A stretch of 64,000 bases of DNA. Origin: JBQTHD01 sp052390275. GTDB taxonomy: Bacteria > Actinomycetota > Acidimicrobiia > Acidimicrobiales > AC-14. Every line of letters starts with the position of its first letter. The stretch's first letter is position 1. The notes under the pieces were generated by a model. That model ran no database searches and was not told where the DNA came from. It saw only the letters and a program-made list of their open reading frames with translations. Shown piece by piece: positions 45,409 through 54,633 of the stretch. The position numbers and the translations under genes were made by a program. The stretch lies in the NCBI GenBank assembly GCA_052390275.1, contig JBQTHD010000002.1, positions 1 to 64,000 of the forward strand, given 5' to 3'.

Positions 45409-47292
45409 TTACCAGGGTCGGTTGGTCAGGGTGAACCACGACCTGACCGACTTACCCAGGGACTTGGCCGGGGAAGCCGACCGCCGCCGGGGCGGCCACT
45501 TGGCCTTGACGTCGTTGCCTCTGGCCCCGCCGGCCGGGGAACGGTGCGTCCGGCCGGAGGGCGATCCGGGGCCGAATGCAGTTCCCCAGGCCGCCGGAGA
45601 CCGGTTGGCCGAGCGCAGTAGGGCCGTTCCTCCCAGGCCCAGAGCGCCGGCGAGAGCCAGGAGGCTGGGTGACCAGCCGGTGCGGGGAAGTTGGTCGCCG
45701 CCGGGGGGAGTGCCGACGGCCACGTCGGCCAGCACCGTTATGGGCCCGATGCTCTCGATGCGGCCATTGGCCGGGTCGAACCCGCTGACAACGATGTCGT
45801 AGTCCCCCGGGGTGAGTGTGGAGGAGATGACGATGTCACCTTTTATGTAAGAGCCATCAGCCAGCACCGGTGTGGTCCCCAAGGGCAGGGTGGAGGTGGT
45901 GCCCACGAGTTCGACCACAAGGTCCTGGGGGACTCGGAAGGCAAAAGGAGGCTTGCCTCCGGTGATGCTCACCGTCTGGCCCCGCCGTGGGGTGGGGTTG
46001 GAAACGGTTGCTTCTTCGATGCGAATGGCCCCGGGGGCAACCGTGGTGGTGGTGGCTCCCGGCTGGGTGGTGGTGGTGGCTCCCGGCTGGGTGGTGGTGG
46101 TTGAAGAGGTGGTTGTGGTGGTGCTCGAGGTGGTTGTTGAACTGGTGCTGGAGGTGGTTGTTGAACTGGTGCTGGAGGTGGTGGTTGCTCCGGGCACCGT
46201 GGTCGTCGTGGTTGACGAGGTGGGGGTGGAGTTGCGGTCGGTGACGGTGATCCCGGTCACCTCGCCGCTGATGCCGCTGCGGTCCCGGTCGAAGGCCCGA
46301 AGGCGCTGCTCACCCACGGTGTCGAAGGCCACCTGGAAGCGGTGCTCACCGTTGTCGGAGCCCTTGAACTCATACTCGGAGGGGATGACGGTGAAGCGGG
46401 AGTCGCTGGACTCGAACCGGACCCGACCCCGGTAACCGGTGTCGGTGGTACCTCCCGGCCGTACCGCCCGAACGGTGAAGTCGTCCCGGTCTCCGGCCCG
46501 GGCCGGGTCGGCGACCCCGATGAGTTCGAGTCTTTCGGCGGTGGCCGAACTGCCGGTGTTCACCGCGATCCCGGTGACCTCGTCGCTGAAGTTGTTGGTG
46601 GCGTCGGCCACCCGCAGGCTCTGGTTCCCCGTGGAGTTGAGGGTCGCTGTGAACCGGCGGGCCCCGTCGTCGCCGGGCGTGAAGGTGTAGTCGCCGGGCA
46701 GAACGGCGCGGGTGTCGCTGGAGGTGAAGCGCACCGTGCCCCGGTAGTCGCCGCCGCGCCCGCCGTCGGCGTCGATGGCCCGCACGGTGAAGGTGAAGGA
46801 ACGCCCTGCCTCGGCCGAGGCGGGAACGTTCACCAGGTCGAGGCTGCGTGTGGCGGCGCGGACCCGGATGCCTCTCAACTCGTCGGCGGCCGCGGGGTTG
46901 GCGGCGTCGGCTACCCGCAGGCTGTGGGTCCCAGGGCTGTTGAAGGTGACAGAGAACTGCTTCTGTCCGGCGTCGGCCGGGATGAATCGGTACTCCGCCG
47001 GGAGGCCGGCGCCGGTGTCGGTGGTCGAGAAGCGGACCAGTCCGGTGTAGGACTCGGCCCGACGGCCCCGACGGTCGACGGCGGTGACGGTTATCTCGGC
47101 GGCCTTGCCCCCGACGGCGTCGGTGGCCGAGGTGATCTGCAGGTCGGTTCGGCCGGAGTCCGAACCGATGGCGTTGCGCTCGGTGCCGGGTGTTCCCGCC
47201 TGGCCGATGCCCGAACGGGGACCGGCGCCGGTGAGGGCCACACCGGAGAGGACCAGAAGGAGGTAGCCGACGACCCGGATGCGGGTCGACAT
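45409..47292 (-). CDS. surface protein with three Ig-like repeats and LPxTG-like motif
   Basis: ATG 47292 gives 627 residues with a signal peptide (VVGYLLLVLSGVALTGAG). Three homologous domains of about 100 residues follow, each with an FTVRAxD and FxSxDxR pattern and a SLRVADA segment. Next are a Ser/Thr-rich stalk and one more beta domain. Then LPRTG followed by a hydrophobic helix (LLALAGALGLGGTALL) is a sortase-type signal. It is followed by about 60 more basic residues, unlike normal sorting signals that end soon after the helix. An earlier in-frame ATG at 47442 would add a long Arg-rich leader. Confidence 0.78.
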   Translation of the reverse strand: MSTRIRVVGYLLLVLSGVALTGAGPRSGIGQAGTPGTERNAIGSDSGRTDLQITSATDAVGGKAAEITVTAVDRRGRRAESYTGLVRFSTTDTGAGLPAEYRFIPADAGQKQFSVTFNSPGTHSLRVADAANPAAADELRGIRVRAATRSLDLVNVPASAEAGRSFTFTVRAIDADGGRGGDYRGTVRFTSSDTRAVLPGDYTFTPGDDGARRFTATLNSTGNQSLRVADATNNFSDEVTGIAVNTGSSATAERLELIGVADPARAGDRDDFTVRAVRPGGTTDTGYRGRVRFESSDSRFTVIPSEYEFKGSDNGEHRFQVAFDTVGEQRLRAFDRDRSGISGEVTGITVTDRNSTPTSSTTTTTVPGATTTSSTSSTTTSSTSSTTTSSTTTTTSSTTTTQPGATTTTQPGATTTTVAPGAIRIEEATVSNPTPRRGQTVSITGGKPPFAFRVPQDLVVELVGTTSTLPLGTTPVLADGSYIKGDIVISSTLTPGDYDIVVSGFDPANGRIESIGPITVLADVAVGTPPGGDQLPRTGWSPSLLALAGALGLGGTALLRSANRSPAAWGTAFGPGSPSGRTHRSPAGGARGNDVKAKWPPRRRSASPAKSLGKSVRSWFTLTNRPW

Positions 47293-47807
47293 GGCCACGG
47301 TGGATCGGGCGGGGCCGAGTGGTTCGGGCTGGTGGGACCCACCGGCCGCCCTGCCTGAGAATCGGGCCCCCCGGCCGGCGAACCGGCGCTGGGTCCTGCT
47401 CCGCCTGGGCCTGTGGAAATTGGAACTCACTGGTCTCCCCATGGATCGTTCGTACGCGGCCCTGGTGTGGTCTGGCCTGAGGCGTTCTTTCGGTGTCTTT
47501 TGCCTAGGTCTGGTCGAACCCGCCTGCAGGCGGGCTGTCTGGTCGGTCCGTGGCGCGCCGGGTAGGAGAACCCCAGCCCATCGGCGGCGCGTGGCGCGCA
47601 TTCTGTCAGCGTCTGATGTTGATGTGGGGGATGGTGACAGTGTTGGTAAAGAGGCCAATGCTTGATCGGTGAACTCGTCCGAAGGTGGTCCCTTGCAGGG
47701 ATCTGGCGACCGACGCCCGACGCCCGACGAGGGGCGACGGCCGAAGGGCGACGGCCGAAGGGCGACTTACGACCGGCGCACCACCGCCTTAGGCTCGGTG
47801 ACGTCTC
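47293..47807. other. divergent spacer with short tandem repeats
   Basis: About 500 bp between the surface-protein gene (leftward) and the MoxR gene (rightward). The stretch 47580-47660 is relatively A+T-rich and is the likely promoter zone. From about 47707 to 47775 there are repeats of cgacgcc and of ggcgacggccgaag (14 bp, two and a half copies). No gene is supported here. Confidence 0.5.
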
Positions 47808-48815
47808 ATGTCGACGTCGCCGAATCAAGTCGCCGGGCCGGGTGGGGCCTTCCCCGGCCGGATGGACCCGGGCCTGACCCAGGCCACCGAGGTCGGACGG
47901 GGCCTGCTGGCCAACCTGAACGCCGTGGTCCGGGGCAAGCCCGAGGCCAACCGCCTGGCTGTCCTGGCCCTGCTCTCGGGTGGCCATCTCCTCATCGAGG
48001 ACGTCCCCGGGGTGGGGAAGACCCTGCTCGCCAAGGCTCTGGCCCGGTCTGTGGACGGCATCTTCCGTCGCATCCAGGGCACACCGGACCTGCTCCCTGC
48101 CGAGTTGACCGGGGTGAACGTGCTGGGAGGAGACCGGGGTGCCTGGGAGTTCCGGCCCGGCCCCCTTTTCGCCCACGTCGTTTTGGTGGACGAGATCAAC
48201 CGGGCCACTCCCCGGACCCAGTCAGCCTTGCTGGAGGCCATGGAGGAGCGCACGGCCAGCGTGGACGGGCACACCCATGCCCTTCCCGAACCGTTCTTCC
48301 TGGTGGCAACCCAGAACCCCTTCGACCACGCCGGCACTTTCCTGCTCCTCGAGGGCCAGCGGGACCGGTTCGCGGTGGTGGCCCGTCTGGGTCCTCCGGA
48401 TCCGTCCGACGAGCGGGACCTGTTGCTGGGGGTCGGGGGCCTGGAGGCTTTGGCCAAGATCCATCCGGTGGTGGATCCGCCCGGCTTGGTGGCGGCCATG
48501 GCCGCGGTGGCCGGGGTGCACTGCTCGTCGGCGGTCGCCGACTACGTGGTGGCCCTGGTCACGGCCACCCGTCGCCACCCCCGGGTGACGACGGGAGCCA
48601 GCCCCCGGGCCGGCCTGTCGCTGCTGGCTCTGGCCCGGGCGGTGGCCGCCATGGAGGGCCGGCGCTATGTACTGCCCGAGGACGTCCAAGCCGTGGCTGG
48701 ACCCGGCCTTGGTCACCGTTTGGTGTTGCCCGGGGGGCCTGAGTTGGCCGCCGGCACCGACGTGGTGGCCGAGGTGGTGGCCTCGGTGGCGGTCCCTCCC
48801 CTCACTGAGCGTTGA
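47808..48815 (+). CDS. MoxR-type AAA ATPase (copy 1)
   Basis: This protein of 335 residues has Walker A IEDVPGVGKTLLAKALA, Walker B FAHVVLVDEINRATPRTQ, sensor-1 FFLVATQNPFDHAGTF and a lid domain with GASPRAGLSLLALARA. MoxR ATPases act as chaperones for assembly or activation of partner proteins, typically encoded with DUF58 and transglutaminase proteins, as here. A Gln of the usual NPxExxG motif is changed (NPFDHAG). It begins the first of two related three-gene clusters. Confidence 0.93.
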   Translation: MSTSPNQVAGPGGAFPGRMDPGLTQATEVGRGLLANLNAVVRGKPEANRLAVLALLSGGHLLIEDVPGVGKTLLAKALARSVDGIFRRIQGTPDLLPAELTGVNVLGGDRGAWEFRPGPLFAHVVLVDEINRATPRTQSALLEAMEERTASVDGHTHALPEPFFLVATQNPFDHAGTFLLLEGQRDRFAVVARLGPPDPSDERDLLLGVGGLEALAKIHPVVDPPGLVAAMAAVAGVHCSSAVADYVVALVTATRRHPRVTTGASPRAGLSLLALARAVAAMEGRRYVLPEDVQAVAGPGLGHRLVLPGGPELAAGTDVVAEVVASVAVPPLTER

Positions 48816-48831
48816 TCGACCGGCGGGGGAG

Positions 48832-50145
48832 ATGACCATCCCGCCTGGCGGCGAGTCGTCGGCTCCCGCCTCGGCTGATCTCTCAGGCGGGGCCCGCGGG
48901 ACTGGTCCCGGCGGGCCGAAAGCTTCCCGGATTGGATCGGACCGGGCGAAAGCTTCCCGGACTGGATCGGACCGGGCGAAAGCTTCCCGGACTGGATCGG
49001 ACCGAGCGAAAGCTTCCCGGACTGGATCGGACCGAGCGAAAGCTTCCCGGACTGGGCCTGCCCGGCCGAAAGCTGCCCGGCGCGGCCCCGTCCGGGCCGG
49101 TCTTGTGTCAAGCCTTCCCCGACCCGCCCGCCTGACCAGCACCTTTGTGGTCCTGTCGGCCATGGCCATGGTGGTCTTGATGGTGGGTCGGGGTACCGGC
49201 TCGCGCTGGATGGCGGCGCTGTCCTCGGGGCTGGTGGCCACCCTGGCCCTGTCCGCCCTGCTTCCGGCTCTGGCCATGGGAGGGACGAGGGTTTCGATCC
49301 GGGCGCCAAGTGATGGGATGACCGGGGTCCCCCTGCGCCTGGGCGTCTCGGTTCGGGGCCGGTGCTGGGACAGCCTGGTGCGGGCGATCGATCCTCCGGG
49401 CCCCTGGCACCGGGCCGAAGGTCCGGCCCTGGGGACCCTGGAGGCAACGGCCACCCGGGGAGTGTGGACGGCGGTAACGGTGGAGATCCGCTCCGCCGCC
49501 CCGTTGGGTCTGGTGTGGTGGCGCCGGCGGATGGTGGTGGTCTTGGACCGACCCTTGGAGGTGGGACCGCGGCCCCGGCCGGCCGCCCTCGGAGTCCTGG
49601 CCGCCTCCGGGGTCGCCGAGGGGATGGCCGACGCTGCCGGGGGGGCCCGGGCCCCGGGGCCGGGAACGGCGGTGCGCAGTTTACGGGACTACCACCCGGG
49701 CGACCCGTTGCGATCGGTGAGTTGGGCGGCCACCGCTCGGCACGGCCGACTGCTGGTGAAGGAGACCGAGCCAGACGCCGCCGGGCAGTTGACCCTGGTG
49801 GTGGACCTGCGGGGTGACCCGGTCGGGGCGGAGGAGGCGGCCGGGCGAGCGGCGGGAATGGCCCTGGCCGCCCTGGGAGCGGGGATCGGGGTGGTGATGG
49901 CCACTGCCGAGGCCGATGGCGGCCGGGTGGCGGCCGTGTCGGGGTCCGTCGAGGTGGGCCGCCGGTTGGCCCGGGCCGTTTGCACTCATGCCCCGCCATC
50001 GCCAGGGGTGGCGGGGGCAGTCTCAATCCAGACCGGGATCCAGGCCGGGCCACCAGGCCCGGCGATGAAGTTGCGGCGGGACGCGGCCGGGAACGTTCCC
50101 GAAAGACCTGCGGCAACCGGGTACCGGTCCGCCGGGCGCCGGTAA
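48832..50145 (+). CDS. DUF58 protein (copy 1) with N-terminal repeats
   Basis: This protein of 437 residues starts with ATG just after a ggggga site. The N-terminal 80 residues are five to six copies of RAKASRTGSD encoded by a 30-bp tandem repeat. Two membrane helices follow (about 105-145), then a VWA-like DUF58 domain with the family signature RDYHPGDPLRSVSWAATARH. DUF58 proteins accompany MoxR and transglutaminases. The stop overlaps the transglutaminase ATG (TAATG). Confidence 0.88.
   Translation: MTIPPGGESSAPASADLSGGARGTGPGGPKASRIGSDRAKASRTGSDRAKASRTGSDRAKASRTGSDRAKASRTGPARPKAARRGPVRAGLVSSLPRPARLTSTFVVLSAMAMVVLMVGRGTGSRWMAALSSGLVATLALSALLPALAMGGTRVSIRAPSDGMTGVPLRLGVSVRGRCWDSLVRAIDPPGPWHRAEGPALGTLEATATRGVWTAVTVEIRSAAPLGLVWWRRRMVVVLDRPLEVGPRPRPAALGVLAASGVAEGMADAAGGARAPGPGTAVRSLRDYHPGDPLRSVSWAATARHGRLLVKETEPDAAGQLTLVVDLRGDPVGAEEAAGRAAGMALAALGAGIGVVMATAEADGGRVAAVSGSVEVGRRLARAVCTHAPPSPGVAGAVSIQTGIQAGPPGPAMKLRRDAAGNVPERPAATGYRSAGRR
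48911..49080 (+). repeat. 30-bp in-frame tandem repeat in DUF58 gene
   Basis: Five to six nearly identical 30-bp copies (for example ccgggcgaaagcttcccgga plus 10 more bases) are read in frame as a basic decapeptide. Copies 2-5 differ by only one or two bases, which points to recent expansion. Confidence 0.95.
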
Positions 50146-52322
50146 TGCGCAGTTGGGGCCAGTCGAAGGGTCCCGATAATTCTGGGGTGGCCCCACCGAT
50201 GAGCTTCGGGGCTCGATCCGTGGCTCGCCTCAAGCAGGTCAATGCCCCCCAGGCGCCGGAGCATTCGATCCCGCTGCGTCTGGCGGTGGCCGGGGCGGTA
50301 ATGGCCGCGGTGGGCGGCGTGACAGCCACCGGGGTGGCGGGAGGGCAGCTTCCGCTCATCGCCTGGCTGGGGGTCCCCGCCGGCCATTTGCTGTCGTATC
50401 TCGGCCGTCACCGGCCGGGCTATGCCCGCAAAGCTCTGTTGGCCCTGGCCGCCACTGCCGCCTTCGCCCGGTTCCTGGCCGTGGCCGCGTCCGGGGTGAC
50501 CGGCTCGGCCCAGTTGCGGGTCCCGCTGGGGGAGTTGTTCCTGTGGATCCAGATCCTGCACTCCTTCGACCTGCCGTCGCGTCGGGACCTGATGTTCACC
50601 CTGTTGTCCAGCCTGTCGTTGATGCTGGTGGGCGGGGTTCTCTCCGACGGCCCGGCCTTCGGCTTGGCCCTGGCCGTCTGGTCCCTGTGCGCACTGGGCG
50701 CGCTGGTGTTGTCCCACCGGCGTGAGCAGGCCCAGCACCCGGCCCTGGCCCGGGCCGGGCCGGTGGGCGGGTGGCTGGCCACCGCCGGACCGGCATTGGG
50801 GGCGGTGGTGCTGGTGGCGTTGTGGACCACCGTGACCTTTCGGACCATCCCGCCGGCCGGGCCGGCCCAGTCCGGATTGCTGGGCTCGCGCCTGGGCCAG
50901 TCCCTCCCGGTGGACGAGGCGGGGGGGCTCTCCAATCCGGGCCTGGGGGGCGGGGGCGGATCGGGATATTTCGGGTTCTCCCGTTCCTTGGACCTGGCCT
51001 CGCGGGGTCGACCCGACGCCACCCCGGTCATGCGGGTCCGGTCCCGCCGGCCGGATTTCTGGAGGGGACAGTCCTTCGATCGCTGGGACGGTCGCCGGTG
51101 GACCATCTCCGACGAACGGGCGGTTCCCCTCGACCCCTACGGGGACCGGCGCCCCGACGGCGGGTCCCGCGGCGCCCTGGATGTTCCGCCGCCGCCGGAG
51201 GATCGGCTGGTGGGTTTCCTGGGCCGCCCCCTGGTCCAGACCTTCGAGATCCAAGCGCCCGGGCCCAACCTGGTTTACGGCGCCTACCGGGCGGACCAGG
51301 TCTACCTGCCGGTGAGCGGGGTGGTGCTCGGCGACGGGACCATCCGCACGTCGGCGGCGCTCGGACCCGGCACCGTCTACAGCGTCGTCAGCCGCCGGCC
51401 GCCAGTCACCCCGGAGATACTCCGGGGTGAGAGGTCCCTCGGTCGGGTTTCCGCCGATCTGGCTGCGCGGCCCCTGCCGCCAGCCTTCATGGAGCGCTAC
51501 ACGCAGCTTCCGGGCCCGCTGCCGCCGGCGGTGGCCGACCTGGCCCGCCGGGTCACCGCCGACGAACCCACCACCTACGACAAGATCCGGGCCCTGGAGG
51601 CGTGGATGGGGGCCAACACCACCTACACGCTGGACATACCTCCCCTGCCGCCGGGGGCGGACCCGGTGGAGCAGTTCCTCTTCGTCGACCGCCAGGGCTA
51701 CTGCGAACAGATCGGCACCGCCCTGGTGGTAATGGCCCGAAGCCTGGGAATCCCGGCCCGCCTCACCGTTGGCTTCACCCCCGGAGAGGCGAACCCCTTC
51801 ACGGGAACCTTCCAGGTTCGAGCCCGCGACGCCCACGCCTGGGCCGAGATCTACTTCCCCGGCCTGGGGTGGCAGGCCTTCGACCCCACGGCGTCGGTGC
51901 CGCTGGCCGGCGACGCGGTGGGCCCGTCGCCGGCGGTGTCCATGGTGCGCTTCGTGGCCGACCGCCTTCCCGGCCCGCCGGCGTGGGCCGCTCCGGTTGC
52001 CGGCGGTCTGGCGGCGTCGCCGCTGCTCGCCGCCGCTCTGGCCCGAGCCTGGCTGGCGGCCCGCCGCCGTCGGGGCCGAAGTTGGGCGGTGGCCTGGCTG
52101 GCCAGGTTGGACTCGGTGGGAGCCCGCCGCTGGCGATCTCGACTCCCGGCCGAGAGCCACAGCAGCTATGCCCGGGCCCTGGCCGAGGCAACCCAGGTCG
52201 GGGCCGGGTTGCCCGAGGCGGTGGCCGCCCTCCAAGGCGACCTCTTCGGACCCGACCCCTTGGACCACGCCGCCCGAGAGGCGCTGGAGGCCGAACTAAA
52301 GGCCGCCCTGGCCCGCCCCTAG
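50145..52322 (+). CDS. membrane transglutaminase-like protein (copy 1)
   Basis: This TgpA-type protein of 725 residues has about six N-terminal helices (up to residue 240), an extracellular domain, a transglutaminase core with catalytic Cys in DRQGYCEQIGTALVVMA, His in RARDAHAWAEIYFPG and Asp in WQAFDPTASV, then a last helix and a cytoplasmic tail. It may process or cross-link surface proteins. The start overlaps the DUF58 stop by one base. Confidence 0.92.
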   Translation: MRSWGQSKGPDNSGVAPPMSFGARSVARLKQVNAPQAPEHSIPLRLAVAGAVMAAVGGVTATGVAGGQLPLIAWLGVPAGHLLSYLGRHRPGYARKALLALAATAAFARFLAVAASGVTGSAQLRVPLGELFLWIQILHSFDLPSRRDLMFTLLSSLSLMLVGGVLSDGPAFGLALAVWSLCALGALVLSHRREQAQHPALARAGPVGGWLATAGPALGAVVLVALWTTVTFRTIPPAGPAQSGLLGSRLGQSLPVDEAGGLSNPGLGGGGGSGYFGFSRSLDLASRGRPDATPVMRVRSRRPDFWRGQSFDRWDGRRWTISDERAVPLDPYGDRRPDGGSRGALDVPPPPEDRLVGFLGRPLVQTFEIQAPGPNLVYGAYRADQVYLPVSGVVLGDGTIRTSAALGPGTVYSVVSRRPPVTPEILRGERSLGRVSADLAARPLPPAFMERYTQLPGPLPPAVADLARRVTADEPTTYDKIRALEAWMGANTTYTLDIPPLPPGADPVEQFLFVDRQGYCEQIGTALVVMARSLGIPARLTVGFTPGEANPFTGTFQVRARDAHAWAEIYFPGLGWQAFDPTASVPLAGDAVGPSPAVSMVRFVADRLPGPPAWAAPVAGGLAASPLLAAALARAWLAARRRRGRSWAVAWLARLDSVGARRWRSRLPAESHSSYARALAEATQVGAGLPEAVAALQGDLFGPDPLDHAAREALEAELKAALARP

Positions 52323-52360
52323 CTAGCTAGCCTGGGTGGCCGCGACCACAGCCCGACGAT

Positions 52361-52570
52361 TCATGCAGCCACTCCGGCCGGACGAATCATGTCGACCGGG
52401 AACGAGAACGTGGTCGGCTCGTCGACGACAAACCCGCTCTCGTCGGGATGGAGGGTGACGACGCCGTGGCGGGCCTTACCGGTGCCGTAGAGCTCTGTCA
52501 GTGTGCCCCGCACCTCGCCCGTACCCCACGGGATGAGGACGGTGTTACCAACCTTCAAAGTCGTGGCCAT
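52361..52570 (-). CDS. small SH3-like protein of unknown function
   Basis: This protein of 69 residues has a good ribosome-binding site (gaggggga) before ATG 52570. Its sequence (VGNTVLIPWGTGEVRGTLTE, then ARHGVVTLHPDES) suggests a small SH3-like beta barrel. It lies 15 bp downstream of a HEPN-domain gene and is probably co-transcribed with it. I do not recognise the family. Confidence 0.65.
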   Translation of the reverse strand: MATTLKVGNTVLIPWGTGEVRGTLTELYGTGKARHGVVTLHPDESGFVVDEPTTFSFPVDMIRPAGVAA

Positions 52571-52585
52571 GTCACGTTCCCCCTC

Positions 52586-53059
52586 TCACCAGGGATTCGG
52601 CGCTCCGAGGAGCGCCCCGAGTCGAGCGCTGACGACCTCGTCCATGGTACCGGCCAGGCGATCCAAAGTCCGGCGGCTTCGCATGTACGACGCCTTGGTC
52701 GATCGGACCGATCCTCCTGACTCGATCATCGCAATCTCCGACTCCTCGCCGTGGCCAATGGCGTTGCGGAAATCGATCAGGGCCTCCAGATAGTCAAGCT
52801 CCGTGGCCACCGCTGGCCGTGCTGCCTTCATGTCGTGGACGAACGCGAGCCCAAGGCGGCCGAAATCGCTCCCGAGTGCGGCTCGCCTCGGGTTCTGCGA
52901 GTCGAGTTTTCGTCCCTGCGTGAGTACTACTCGCAGTAGCGCCTGTTGTCCTGCGGTCGCCGCGGTGACGTGCACTGCGACCGCCTCATCGTGCAAATTC
53001 CGGCAATAGCTCTGGAACTGGGCGACGAGGATGACCGAGAGGCTGCGGTTGAGTTGCAC
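52586..53059 (-). CDS. HEPN-domain protein, possible RNase
   Basis: This helical protein of 157 residues starts GTG. The segment YLEALIDFRNAIGHGEESEI carries the R-x4-H motif (RNAIGH) of HEPN ribonucleases. The N-terminus (LNRSLSVILVAQFQSYCRNL) looks like the middle of longer HEPN proteins, and an in-frame stop lies just upstream, so the gene may be truncated. Together with the small downstream protein it could be a toxin-antitoxin-like pair. Confidence 0.62.
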   Translation of the reverse strand: MQLNRSLSVILVAQFQSYCRNLHDEAVAVHVTAATAGQQALLRVVLTQGRKLDSQNPRRAALGSDFGRLGLAFVHDMKAARPAVATELDYLEALIDFRNAIGHGEESEIAMIESGGSVRSTKASYMRSRRTLDRLAGTMDEVVSARLGALLGAPNPW

Positions 53060-53199
53060 GGTTCCTCATCGTCGACCACGGGCCGAGCCGGTTGCCTGGA
53101 CATGCACAGATTCGAGCTCACCGAGGCGAGCCAGGCCGGTACTCCGCCACGTCCTGAGCGCGGTCGAAGCCATTGACCTCAGTCTGGCGCGTCGTCCGG

Positions 53200-54397
53200 C
53201 GATCTCCTCCCCGGTTCCCAACGCCGGCGGACCCCCTGAGCCTCGGCTCGTGCACCGCTATGAAATAGGTGCCAGTGCCTCGTGTTGCCTCAACACCTCG
53301 ACTGTGACCATCGACGGTTTGTCGGCCCCGGCCCGCCAGGTGGGCTTCGATGCCCAGGGCCGCACCCGCTTCGACGTCGACGCCGCTGGGGTGCGCACAG
53401 AGATGGCCTGGAACGACCTGGCCAACCTACCCGTCATCGTCACCACGGCCGCCGGCACCCCGGCGGCTCAGACCACCACCACCGCCGTTGATTCCCGGGG
53501 CCGGCCCACCACCACCTTTGGGCCGGGACCGGCGTCGTGTTTCGCCCCGGTGCTGCCCACCCCTGCCTGTGTCGCCTCGGTGGCCACCACCAGCGTCACC
53601 TACGACGGGGGCCTGTTGGGTCTGGCCGGGGCTTTTAGTGGTAGCCGGGACGGGATCTCGGGGGCTGCCTGTGCCCACAACCTGGTGCCCTTGCCCTTCT
53701 CCTGGGGCGAGGGCACCCCCGGATGTCTTGACCCTGACTACTGGGGTGGACGCCTCACCGGGGATATCGACCTTCCAGCCAACATCACCACCCTGGCCCT
53801 CGATCTGGATCCAAGCGACTCCGGCCGATTGTTCATCGACGACATCTTGGTTCATGACGCCTCGGTTGGACCCAGCCCCCCGATCACCCTGACCAGCCCC
53901 TGGTCGGTTGGTCGACACCGGATCCGCATCGACTTCACCCACGGATCAGGCTCGGCTCGTCTGGGTCTTATGTGGGGAACCAGTGCTTCTGGCACCTTGG
54001 TGGCCAACTCGGCCCTGCATCCCCGCTATGACCTGGTGACGTCGCGGTGAGTGCCGACTCGGGTGGCCCCAGCCCGGCGGTGAGCACGCAGAGGACCTAT
54101 GCCCATCCCGCCGCCGGCCTGGTGGCCAGTACCCGCACCACCGGCACCCCCGGCGGAGATCTGGTCAGCTCCTTGGCCTACGACGGCACCAACCGTCCGG
54201 TGGCCCGGTACTCACCTTTGGCCACGCTGAGAGGATCGATCCCGGGCTCGGGGGTGGCCTACACCTATGCCGCAGCGCCGGCCGACAACCCCTGCACCCC
54301 GGCAGTCGAGCAGATCAACCAGGGCCAGGCCATGGCCTCGCGTACCTCGCCGGCAGGCTGTCGACGAGCCGCGACAGGTATCGGGCCATGCCATTGA
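53200..54397 (+). pseudogene. RHS/YD-repeat protein fragment with PA14-like domain
   Basis: RHS-type sequence (FDAQGRTRFDVDAAGVRTEM) begins near 53247 and runs into a PA14-like carbohydrate-binding domain (SDSGRLFIDDILVHDA, GRHRIRIDFTHG). The frame stops at 54050, and matching RHS sequence resumes in another frame (RTYAHPAAGLVASTRTTGTP) up to 54397, where similarity ends. The missing signal peptide, core and toxin tip, plus the frameshift, mark a decayed remnant of a large secreted protein. Confidence 0.8.
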
Positions 54398-54408
54398 CGG
54401 TAGCCCAA

Positions 54409-54469
54409 TGCTGTTTTCCCGCGCCGTGCAATGCTGTTTTCCCGCGGCGTTGGATGCTGTTTTCCCGCG
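54409..54469. repeat. 23-bp periodic repeats (tgctgttttcccgcg core)
   Basis: Three copies of the core tgctgttttcccgcg lie at 54409, 54432 and 54455, spaced exactly 23 bp, with the joining 8 bases partly alike. The A/T-rich core is unlike the surrounding sequence. It lies right after the rhs remnant. Confidence 0.9.
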
Positions 54470-54633
54470 GTCATGAATGCCGTTTGGCTGCCGCTGTTCT
54501 GATCGTTTCCCGTTGCAACCCATGCCGGATTGGCGCCGCGAGTTCAACGACGGCACGCGCACCTTTCAGCATTCCCGGATCCAAGGGAAAGTGACGGGAG
54601 CTTCGACCGTGTGGCGCTTAGGGTCGTGGACCT

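Noticed and set aside
49986..52268. Long open frame antisense to the first transglutaminase gene
   Set aside because: Low-complexity Gly/Gln/Arg-rich translation without domains, while the plus strand encodes a clear transglutaminase.
53031..53199. N-terminal extension of the rhs remnant as coding sequence
   Set aside because: Arg/Pro-rich translation, antisense to the HEPN gene in part, and without RHS similarity.
54409..54469. CRISPR array
   Set aside because: Repeats are 15 bp with 8-bp joins; spacers are too short and there are no cas genes.
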